A DNA stretch of 5,372 bases from Methanobacteriota archaeon (GTDB taxonomy: Archaea; Thermoplasmatota; DTKX01; GCA-020343715): NCBI GenBank assembly GCA_030594725.1, contig JAUVEQ010000220.1, positions 1-5,372 of the forward strand, in the 5' to 3' direction. Numbering within the stretch: position 1 is the stretch's first letter; every line of letters begins with the position of its first letter. The translations under genes were made by a program, and so were the position numbers. The notes under the pieces were generated by a model. That model searched no databases and had not been told where the DNA came from. It worked only from the letters and a program-made list of their open reading frames with translations. Positions 1 through 5,198 of this stretch are shown one piece after another.

Positions 1-1
1 G

Positions 2-2269
2 GGCCACGTGAACATCAGCGTTGAGGGCACCAACGGGTCCGTGTACTTCAAGCACGACGGTGAGTACGTGTACCTGGCCTTCGTGTACAGCTCCGGCCAG
101 ATGGCCGAGGTCTACCTGGACAAGGACCACGACGCCGGAACGTCGCCCGGGACCGACGATGTCTGCCTCCACGCCTCCACTGCCCTGATGGAGAGGACGG
201 GTACCGGCTCCGCCTGGTCGGGGTGGACCACCACCATCACCGGATGGGACGCCGACACGGGCTACCCCAACGTGAGGGAGTTCTCCATTTCGTTCTCCTT
301 CCTGGGCATAACGTCAGGGACCCCCAGCACCCTGGGGACGCTCCTATACCTCTTCACCACCAGCGAGGGCGACGTCTGGCCTCCCGCCAGCGATCTCAAC
401 GAGCCCGATACGTGGGGCGACATGAGCTCCTCGGACAGCTGGGTGGCCGTGCCCAACGCCCCTCCAGTCCTCTCGGGACCGACCTTCACCCCCTCGAGCG
501 GCGACACCACTACCGTATTCCGGTTCGAGGTGATGTACAAGGACGTTGAAGACCTTCCTCCCACCACCGCACAGATCCATATCGATACCTACTCCCACGA
601 CATGACGACCGCCTCCTCGGGGCCTTGGGACGATTGGGTCACCTTCTATTTCGAGACCCAACTGTCAGCTGGCGACGACCACGAGTACCACTTCGTCTTC
701 TCGGACGGTACGGACCCCGTTCGGCTCCCGGCCGTCACCGACGTTCCGAACAGGCTCAGTGGTCCGGTCGTGGCGGTGCCCAACAGGGAGCCCGTCCTGG
801 ACGGACCCCGTTCCGGTCCCGCGGCCGGGACCCGCATGGACACGTACGAGTTCACCATCAACTACACCGACCCTGACAATGACGCCACGGCAACGTCGTA
901 CCTGTACCTGGACGCCGTGCCCATGGTCATGACCGGTAGCGGCACCGATTGGTCCAAAGGGGTAACATTCAGCTACTCGACGCCCTTGGACCTGGGCACT
1001 CACCAGTACTACTTCCTGTTCTCCGATGGCAAGGCAGAGGTGCGGTTCCCGCCCACGGGTCACCTGGAGGGACCCTTGGTATACAACCTGGACCCCACCG
1101 CCGTCATGTCGGCCCCGGGGGACGGTGTCCGGTACGCTCCCGACGACTACATCCCATTCTCCTCGTTGGGGAGCTCGGACCCCGAGGGGGACGACCTGGA
1201 GTACTCCTGGACCTCCGACCTGGATGGCCTGCTCAGCGACCAGTGGGCCATCGACAAGCTGCTCTCGGAGGGCAGCCACGTGATAACGCTGAACGTCACC
1301 GACGAGTTCGGTGGCACCGACAGCATCAACATCTCCATTCTGGTCAAACCGTACCTGCCCCACCCCTTCATCGACACGTGGAGCGCCTCGATAGAGGCGC
1401 CCATCGAGGGGGACTTGATGACGTACGAGGTCACCGTCGACAACGACGGCGAGGCCAACGTCCAGGGCTTAGAGGTGGTCTTCCTGCTGGACGGCGTCGA
1501 GAAGGCCATCGAGACCATCACCGTGAACGTCTACTCCCCCGTGGACGTGACGTTCACATGGGTCGTGGAGCCCGGCGACCTCACGGTCCGCTTCGAGATC
1601 GAGGGGGACCACGTGGAGTTCACCCAGCACGTGGAACCCAACACCCCGCCCTCGTTCGCTATCATTGTCGCCGGCGGTGAGGGAATCCCGCCCCGGTACA
1701 GGGTCGGCCACCCGCTGACCTTCACGGCCACCCCCGGGGACGCGGAGGGCGACGCCCTGGACCTGCTTTGGGATATGGACGGCGGGAGACCCGTGTTAAA
1801 TGCGGGGGGTCTGACCTACGTCTACGATGCTCCAGGGACCTACGAGGTGACCCTCACGGTCACGGACGCCAGGGGAGGGTCCACAGTGGGTACCATGACC
1901 ATAGAGGTCCACGCTAACAGTCTCCCGGTGGTCGAGATCGACCCCACACTTGTGGCGGTCAAGGGGGACACCGTGTACTTCGACGCAAGCATATCCGACG
2001 AGGACGGGGACACCCTGACGTTCCTCTGGGACTTCGGCGACGGCGGGATCAGCACCTGGGAGGCCTCCAAGCACATCTACTTGGAGCCGGGAACATACAC
2101 GGTGACCCTGACGGTGACGGACTCCGAGGGAGGGGTGACGGTGAGGACCATCGAGGTGCTCGTCGAGAAGCCCAAGAAGGATGACGATGACGAGTCACCC
2201 GGGTTTGGGACCGTCATCGTCCTGGTGTCCCTGGCAGTTGCCCTCGTCCTCTCGAGAAAACGTCGTTGA
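2..2269 (+). CDS. Secreted multidomain PKD-repeat surface protein with PGF-CTERM anchor (5' end outside window)
   Basis: The frame is open to the left edge. The first possible start (GTG at 8) gives a 753-residue protein without a signal peptide, so the true start is probably upstream. Numbering from that GTG, residues ~1-146 resemble a CBM9-like/DOMON-like beta sandwich (KHDGEYVYLAF, then a VYLDKDHDAG strand). Residues 147-255 and 256-358 are a tandem duplication of one beta domain. Residues ~361-447 are Ig/PKD-like (SSDPEGDDLEYSW, then HVITLNVTDEFGG). Residues ~450-543 are CARDB-like. Residues ~546-635 and ~638-719 are PKD repeats (LWDFGDGG; PGTYTVTLTVTD). An acidic linker (KPKKDDDDE) leads to PGFG, a hydrophobic helix and SRKRR, the PGF-CTERM signal. 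In that family, archaeosortase A removes the signal and a lipid anchor is attached outside the cell. The probable role is cell-surface adhesion or glycan binding; the ligand is unknown. No catalytic domain is visible. The downstream gene converges on it. Confidence 0.88.
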   Translation, partial: GHVNISVEGTNGSVYFKHDGEYVYLAFVYSSGQMAEVYLDKDHDAGTSPGTDDVCLHASTALMERTGTGSAWSGWTTTITGWDADTGYPNVREFSISFSFLGITSGTPSTLGTLLYLFTTSEGDVWPPASDLNEPDTWGDMSSSDSWVAVPNAPPVLSGPTFTPSSGDTTTVFRFEVMYKDVEDLPPTTAQIHIDTYSHDMTTASSGPWDDWVTFYFETQLSAGDDHEYHFVFSDGTDPVRLPAVTDVPNRLSGPVVAVPNREPVLDGPRSGPAAGTRMDTYEFTINYTDPDNDATATSYLYLDAVPMVMTGSGTDWSKGVTFSYSTPLDLGTHQYYFLFSDGKAEVRFPPTGHLEGPLVYNLDPTAVMSAPGDGVRYAPDDYIPFSSLGSSDPEGDDLEYSWTSDLDGLLSDQWAIDKLLSEGSHVITLNVTDEFGGTDSINISILVKPYLPHPFIDTWSASIEAPIEGDLMTYEVTVDNDGEANVQGLEVVFLLDGVEKAIETITVNVYSPVDVTFTWVVEPGDLTVRFEIEGDHVEFTQHVEPNTPPSFAIIVAGGEGIPPRYRVGHPLTFTATPGDAEGDALDLLWDMDGGRPVLNAGGLTYVYDAPGTYEVTLTVTDARGGSTVGTMTIEVHANSLPVVEIDPTLVAVKGDTVYFDASISDEDGDTLTFLWDFGDGGISTWEASKHIYLEPGTYTVTLTVTDSEGGVTVRTIEVLVEKPKKDDDDESPGFGTVIVLVSLAVALVLSRKRR
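446..1081 (+). repeat. Tandem duplication of a ~105-residue beta-sandwich domain inside the surface protein
   Basis: The two copies are encoded at 446-772 and 773-1081. Both open with AVPN followed by PVL-x-GP. Both carry a tyrosine-plus-acidic strand (MYKDVED / NYTDPDND). Both have an aligned W-x-x-x-V-T-F segment, then H-x-Y-x-F-x-FSDG, and close with a proline-rich stretch ending in GPVV or GPLV. The copies are clearly diverged in protein sequence, so this is an old domain duplication and not a recent DNA repeat. It probably extends a rod-like stalk that presents the N-terminal domain away from the cell surface. Confidence 0.75.
1637..2167 (+). other. Two consecutive PKD domains (membrane-proximal stalk)
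   Basis: The segments at about 1637-1912 and 1913-2167 each encode the PKD pattern. A D-x-E/D-G-D-x-L strand is followed by an L-W-D-M/F-D/G-GG turn, then Y-x-x-PGTY-x-VTLTVTD and a glycine-rich GG hairpin. The second copy has the canonical WDFGDGG; the first has WDMDGG. In this family such domains act as spacers in extracellular proteins. Confidence 0.85.
2195..2266 (+). other. PGF-CTERM archaeal protein-sorting signal
   Basis: The last 24 residues run S-PGFG, a hydrophobic stretch (TVIVLVSLAVALVL), then the basic tail SRKRR, directly after an acidic, lysine-bearing linker. This tripartite layout matches the PGF-CTERM signal processed by archaeosortase A in euryarchaea. The archaeosortase gene itself is not in the window. 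Confidence 0.85.
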
Positions 2270-2367
2270 GATACGGTCCCGACGGCCCTTCGACATGTTC
2301 GACATCGCCAGAGTCCAATAGGATCAATGAACATCTAAAGACCCTGATAGTGAACCTATCCCCGTGA

Positions 2368-2393
2368 CCGTCCTCCCGGGGTAGGGAGGACGG
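2368..2393. terminator. Perfect 10-bp hairpin between convergent genes
   Basis: CCGTCCTCCC at 2368-2377 pairs perfectly with GGGAGGACGG at 2384-2393 around the six-base loop GGGGTA. It lies about 100 bases past the stop of the plus-strand surface-protein gene and about 27 bases past the stop of the minus-strand membrane-protein gene, so it could act on both transcripts. There is no T-run on either side. A classical intrinsic terminator is therefore not shown; transcript-end protection is equally possible. Confidence 0.5.
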
Positions 2394-2419
2394 GAACGCC
2401 GCGTCGCCCGCCCCCGCCC

Positions 2420-3034
2420 TCACAACCAGGGAAGAACGAGCACCACGATGGCCGACATGCCCAGCAGGGGTCCGGTCACCCACCAGGTCAGCTTGTACTC
2501 CTCGTAGAACTTCCGTCTGTCGGAGAACAGGAAGACGAGGCCTATGATGCCCACCACGAAGGCCAGCACGGCAGCGGCGGTGTAATACAACACCTCCACC
2601 GTGACGGGGCTGACGTAGTGCTCCTTCACCCGGACGTCGTAGGGCTTGGCGTTGTTCCGCCCCTCGGGGTCCAGGTGCACGGTGTACCCACCCGTGTCGC
2701 CCAGGTCCACGATGATCAGCTGGTCGTCAGAGCTCGTATGGACGCCCTCCTCCACCGTCTCGTTGTCGGGCCCCCTGTTGACGGACCAGACCATCGTGGT
2801 GTTGCCGGACAGGTCCAGGCCGTGGGCGATGGATATGGTGTCCCACTCGGTCTCCACGTCGCCGCTCCAGGTGCCGCGGACGCCCTCCTCCTCGACCAGC
2901 GTCTTGGGCCAGTGGGTGGCCATCACCAGGAGGAAGGCGATGAACACCAGGGCCAGGCCCGTGAAGACCACGTTGAGGATGAGGGCGCGGCGCCGGTGCT
3001 TGTCCTTCTCGATCCGCTTGGCCTCGTCCCTCAT
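2420..3034 (-). CDS. Three-helix membrane protein with extracytoplasmic beta-rich domain, function unknown
   Basis: I do not recognise the family. The 204-residue protein starts with a short charged cytoplasmic stretch (MRDEAKRIEKDKHRRR). A first helix follows at about 17-40, then an outside domain of about 100 residues (~43-145) rich in beta-type strands (GTWSGDVETEWDTISIAHGL; GGYTVHLD). A second helix lies at ~149-171, a short basic loop (SDRRKFYEEYK) is next, and a third helix ends at the last residue (VLVLPWL). The positive-inside rule puts the large domain outside the cell. I chose the ATG at 3034. A TTG six bases upstream is possible but weaker. No clear Shine-Dalgarno or close TATA box is visible. 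The outside domain recalls GOLD-like sandwiches of archaeal membrane proteins, but this is only an impression. Confidence 0.8.
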   Translation of the reverse strand: MRDEAKRIEKDKHRRRALILNVVFTGLALVFIAFLLVMATHWPKTLVEEEGVRGTWSGDVETEWDTISIAHGLDLSGNTTMVWSVNRGPDNETVEEGVHTSSDDQLIIVDLGDTGGYTVHLDPEGRNNAKPYDVRVKEHYVSPVTVEVLYYTAAAVLAFVVGIIGLVFLFSDRRKFYEEYKLTWWVTGPLLGMSAIVVLVLPWL

Positions 3035-3090
3035 GCTCAACTGGTCACGACCCGGTCGGCGTATGGAGCCCAGGCGTTGAAATCGGTATC

Positions 3091-3229
3091 GGTCGCCAGG
3101 TCGCCCTCATCATTGGCCCCTCCGCAGGCTTCTAATTATTCCCCTTCATCCTGTCCTCGAGCAAGTAGAAGGTCTCGGGCTCGGAGTAGGACCATGGGAA
3201 CTCGCTCACTTCTTTCTCCCAGTGAGCCA
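3091..3229 (-). pseudogene. Decayed internal fragment of a cupin gene (paralogue of the intact cupin at 4822-5094)
   Basis: On the minus strand, bases 3221-3153 encode WEKEVSEFPWSYSEPETF followed by YLLED. The intact neighbouring cupin has WEKEVSEFPWFYSEPETF and YVLEG, so 20 of 23 residues match. There is no N-terminal part, and the frame ends soon after at a TAG at 3132-3134. Further on, 3107-3091 matches the cupin segment for GDLVT at 16 of 17 bases. It is only one base out of register with the first block, so the decayed copy seems colinear and frameshifted. Upstream of the TGG, similarity continues for a few bases with a one-base deletion and then gives way to ATPase-specific sequence. 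The outer limits are approximate. The first block is secure; the second is likely but short. Confidence 0.75.
3153..3221 (-). repeat. Direct repeat copy A (cupin-derived), at the ATPase 3' end
   Basis: This 69-base stretch matches 4954-5022 in the same orientation without gaps, 63 of 69 bases identical by hand count. The mismatches are at 3154, 3164, 3190, 3195, 3210 and 3213. The longest perfect run is 25 bases, at 3165-3189. In cupin frame three changes are silent (AAA/AAG, GAA/GAG, CCA/CCC) and three alter residues (S for F, L for V, D for G). Confidence 0.9.
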
Positions 3230-4528
3230 TTTCCAGAGGGGGATCGCCTCGATGGTCCCGCCGTCCATGAGCGCCTCCTCCTCGCGGTCCCAAGTGATGA
3301 TGGTCAGGTCCTTGCATCCCAGGTCCTTGCTGGACTTCAGGAGTGCCTTCACCTCCCTGTCCCTCGTGTCCAGGGCCTCCAGGTCGTAGCAGACCTGGAT
3401 CAGGCGCGTCACCCTCTTGCCCTCCTTGATCACGAAGTCGACCTCCTTGCCGTGGTCGTCCTTCCAGTAGTATATCTCCATGAGGGGGTCGGCCGCGCGT
3501 CGTCTGTGGAGCTCTATGGCCACGACCCCCTCCATGAATCGGCCCAGGTCATCCGAGAAGCGTCCCTCGCTCTGGGTGACCAGACCGGTATCCACGGGGT
3601 AGACCTTGGGCAGGCTCTGCTGGATCTCCCTCAGCTTGTAGCTGAACCGCCTGACGGGCAGTATGGCGAAGGCGTCCTCCAGGTGACCGAAGTAATCGTA
3701 CAGGGTGTTCTTGCTCACCTTGATGCCCTGGGACCTCAGGGAACCGGCCACCTTGTTGATGGAGAACTCGGTGCCCATCGACGAGATGAGCCTGCTGAGC
3801 AGGGTCCGCAGGGCCATGATGTTCCTCAGCCCATGCCTCTCGACCACATCCCTCATCAACATAACGTCGACATACTCCCTCAACATCCTAAGCTTGGGAT
3901 CCTCTGCTTCCTCAAGGACCACCTCGGGGAAGCCCCCGTAGGTCATGAACTCGCGCAGGTATGCCAGCATTCGGGACCGGTCCCCGGGTGACAGGTGGTC
4001 GCCGAAGGCCGCACCCCTGGCATCGAGGAACTCCCCGAACCCGAAGGGCAGTATGGTGTACGTGAGGCTCCTGCCCCTCATCATCGTGGCCACCTCCTTG
4101 GCGAGAAGGCGCGACGAGGAACCGGTGAGGAACACCTGGACATCCTCGTTGTCCATGACCCTCCTGACGTATCGCTCCCACCCTTCCACCACCTGCACCT
4201 CATCGAGGAACAGGTAGGTCTTCGCAGAGGCACTCTCGGGGTCGATCTCCCGGAACGTCCTGAGGAACATGTCCATGTCCTCAAGCTGGACGTTCAGGAG
4301 CCTGTCATCCTCCAGGTTGACGTAGAGGACCCTTCCCTCGTCCCCCTGCTCCCTTATCGACTTGATCTGTTGGTACAGGAAGTAGGTCTTCCCAGCCCTC
4401 CTAGGCCCGATTATGGTGACGGCCCTACCGGACCGTGGGATGCGCACCTTCAGGGTCCGATCTACAATGTCGGGCAACGGCCGTTGCTGGGACTCCCTTA
4501 TTATCTCGACGATGGCTTCCCTCCGCAT
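3206..4528 (-). CDS. COG1373-type AAA_14/DUF4143 ATPase
   Basis: This 440-residue protein has the usual length and architecture of archaeal AAA_14-DUF4143 ATPases. Walker A is GPRRAGKT (41-48), Walker B is YLFLDE (105-110), and a sensor-like FLTGSSSRLL lies at 133-142. The middle holds the family's YGGFPEVVL (197-205) and a region resembling a winged helix (~255-285). The C-terminal DUF4143 part has MEGVVAIELHRR (332-343), EIYYWKDDHGKEVDFVI (351-367) and LIQVCYDL (376-383). This resembles a PD-(D/E)XK nuclease fold, but IQV stands where the catalytic E-x-K would be, so nuclease activity is doubtful. The cellular role of the family is unsettled, and such genes are often accessory. The ATG at 4528 has no SD, which suggests a leaderless transcript. 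The family core ends at IPLWKWL. The last codons (TGRKK) and stop overlap the cupin remnant in another frame. Confidence 0.93.
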   Translation of the reverse strand: MRREAIVEIIRESQQRPLPDIVDRTLKVRIPRSGRAVTIIGPRRAGKTYFLYQQIKSIREQGDEGRVLYVNLEDDRLLNVQLEDMDMFLRTFREIDPESASAKTYLFLDEVQVVEGWERYVRRVMDNEDVQVFLTGSSSRLLAKEVATMMRGRSLTYTILPFGFGEFLDARGAAFGDHLSPGDRSRMLAYLREFMTYGGFPEVVLEEAEDPKLRMLREYVDVMLMRDVVERHGLRNIMALRTLLSRLISSMGTEFSINKVAGSLRSQGIKVSKNTLYDYFGHLEDAFAILPVRRFSYKLREIQQSLPKVYPVDTGLVTQSEGRFSDDLGRFMEGVVAIELHRRRAADPLMEIYYWKDDHGKEVDFVIKEGKRVTRLIQVCYDLEALDTRDREVKALLKSSKDLGCKDLTIITWDREEEALMDGGTIEAIPLWKWLTGRKK

Positions 4529-4698
4529 CGTTAAGTATATGAGTAAACTACTTGAAATAGTTTCCCTTCATAATGAACATAATTGGGGCCATCATATTTC
4601 CAGTGGAGGGATTCTCGCAGTATAATGCGCAAATATCATTAAAAATACGCAATACGGTTCCCAAACGAATGCCCGTTCCCTTGCTACTTCGTCGATCC

Positions 4699-4711
4699 GG
4701 TCCTCCGGACC
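4699..4711. repeat. Small perfect inverted repeat (5-bp stem, TCC loop)
   Basis: GGTCC, loop TCC, GGACC. It lies in the GC-rich half of the cupin-ATPase gap, 36 bases from a longer hairpin that has the same TCC loop on the plus strand. It is short enough to be chance in GC-rich DNA; the shared loop is the only reason to list it. Confidence 0.35.
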
Positions 4712-4746
4712 TGTTCCCGGAAGACCGTCGCATACGGACCGATCCT

Positions 4747-4765
4747 CCCGAGGCTCCGCCTCGGG
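4747..4765. terminator. Perfect 8-bp hairpin downstream of the cupin gene
   Basis: CCCGAGGC at 4747-4754 pairs perfectly with GCCTCGGG at 4758-4765 around the loop TCC (GGA on the minus strand). It lies about 57 bases past the cupin stop codon on the transcribed strand. No T-run follows, so it may stabilise a 3' end or slow the polymerase. Intrinsic termination is not demonstrated. Confidence 0.45.
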
Positions 4766-4821
4766 CGATTGGCCCTCTGCTCCGATATCTCCTCCGCTTC
4801 ACGTCGTCGATGTCGTCGCCC

Positions 4822-5094
4822 CTATCCGAACCGGTAGTGCTTCCGGATGGGCTCTTGCACGATCCAGGTGCACCCCGTGCCCTCGGGGAAGGTCACCAGG
4901 TCGCCCTTTCCGAACTCCACGGGCTCGCCCTCGTCCAGCTCCACCCTGACCTTGCCCTCGAGCACGTAGAAGGTCTCGGGCTCGGAGTAGAACCAGGGGA
5001 ACTCGCTCACCTCCTTCTCCCAGATGGGCCAGTCCTCGATCCCCATCTCGTCCAGCTCCTCCTGGGTGGGCCTCTTTATCTTGACGGGTTCCAT
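4822..5094 (-). CDS. Small single-domain cupin (EutQ-like, Cupin_3/DUF861 type)
   Basis: The protein has 90 residues, a full length for stand-alone cupins of this group. The first part has KRPTQEELDEMGIEDWPIWEKEVSEF. The core has FYSEPETFYVLEGKVRVEL (~35-53), then EGEPVEFGKGDLVTFPEG (~55-72) and TWIVQEPIRKHYRFG (76-90). These match the family's two cupin motifs, the G-D-L-V-x-F-P-x-G turn and the W-x-V-x-x-P-x-R-K-H-Y ending. The first motif lacks the H-x-H of metal-binding cupins and has Y-S-E-P-E-T instead, as is common in this group, so metal binding and any enzymatic activity are uncertain. I chose the ATG at 5094 because GAGGTG lies five bases before it; an ATG at 5115 would add seven poorly conserved residues. 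A broken second copy lies beyond the ATPase at 3091-3229. Substrate and pathway are unknown. Confidence 0.9.
   Translation of the reverse strand: MEPVKIKRPTQEELDEMGIEDWPIWEKEVSEFPWFYSEPETFYVLEGKVRVELDEGEPVEFGKGDLVTFPEGTGCTWIVQEPIRKHYRFG
4954..5022 (-). repeat. Direct repeat copy B (inside the intact cupin gene)
   Basis: This partner of the repeat at 3153-3221 has a constant offset of 1801 bases and no gaps. It encodes the conserved first cupin motif. The pair brackets the 3' half of this gene, the AT-rich gap and the ATPase gene. Confidence 0.9.
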
Positions 5095-5099
5095 TGCAA

Positions 5100-5105
5100 C
5101 ACCTC
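5100..5105 (-). promoter_or_regulatory. Shine-Dalgarno sequence of the cupin gene
   Basis: GAGGTG on the minus strand, five bases before the ATG at 5094. It decides that start over the upstream ATG at 5115, which has no such motif at a suitable distance. Confidence 0.7.
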
Positions 5106-5130
5106 GCACCCCCATCTAGCATCAGCTGAC

Positions 5131-5139
5131 ATATGGTTT
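5131..5139 (-). promoter_or_regulatory. TATA-like box of the cupin gene
   Basis: AAACCATAT on the minus strand is the only A/T-rich stretch between the hairpin at 5166-5187 and the cupin start. A transcription start about 25 bases downstream (near 5109) would leave a short leader that just contains the Shine-Dalgarno. A perfect palindrome, TCAGCTGA at 5122-5129, lies between the box and that start, where archaeal repressors often bind. That role is inference only. Confidence 0.45.
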
Positions 5140-5165
5140 ACTGTCCCGACCCTGTCCTCCCGAGG

Positions 5166-5187
5166 CCATGGCACGTTGGTGCCATGG
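5166..5187. terminator. Perfect 9-bp hairpin just after the SHOCT-tailed gene
   Basis: CCATGGCAC at 5166-5174 pairs perfectly with GTGCCATGG at 5179-5187 around the loop GTTG. On the minus strand it begins about 11 bases after the TAG stop of the gene ending at 5199 and lies upstream of the cupin promoter, so it plausibly separates the two transcripts. No T-run follows. Confidence 0.5.
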
Positions 5188-5198
5188 GCGAGGGCCCA

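Larger units (their letters stand above)
4529..4821. other. Non-coding gap: AT-rich ATPase leader plus GC-rich hairpin region
   Basis: I see no credible gene here. Bases 4531-4660 are about 65% A+T by hand count, in sharp contrast to the GC-rich surroundings, and lie directly upstream of the ATPase start. They contain several TATA-like stretches on the minus strand, at about 4632-4648, 4555-4563 (CTATTTC, roughly 30 bases before the ATG) and 4531-4541. No SD precedes the ATPase ATG, so transcription may start at or near it. Bases 4661-4821, downstream of the cupin stop, return to high GC and hold two perfect small hairpins. A minus-strand open frame across the region is Arg/Ser/Gly-rich and looks non-coding. 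Confidence 0.6.

Noticed and set aside
665..1363. Minus-strand open frame of 232 codons inside the surface-protein gene
   Set aside because: It is a Val/Gly/Arg-rich antisense shadow of a gene with clear domain repeats.
2287..2304. Two adjacent copies of TTCGACAT plus one base
   Set aside because: Only two nine-base units with one mismatch. This is too short to be a meaningful repeat array.
3132..3317. Minus-strand frame carrying the cupin fragment treated as a real 61-residue gene
   Set aside because: Its first half is the out-of-frame 3' end of the ATPase. Only the second half resembles cupin, and it lacks the N-terminal part and the second cupin motif, so it is better called a remnant.
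2618..3991. Plus-strand open frame of 457 codons spanning the membrane-protein gene, the cupin remnant and most of the ATPase
   Set aside because: It runs antisense to two convincing genes and encodes a low-complexity Leu/Val/Gln/His-rich product, the usual shadow of GC-rich codon bias.
4620..4656. Possible inverted repeats around CGCAGTATAATGCG and the following TGCG/CGCA pairs
   Set aside because: The arms are only about four bases long with mismatched interiors, which is expected by chance.
4548..4802. Minus-strand open frame in the cupin-ATPase gap
   Set aside because: The product is dominated by Arg, Ser and Gly, changes composition where the AT-rich island begins, and contains a hairpin. 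No SD or family resemblance is visible.
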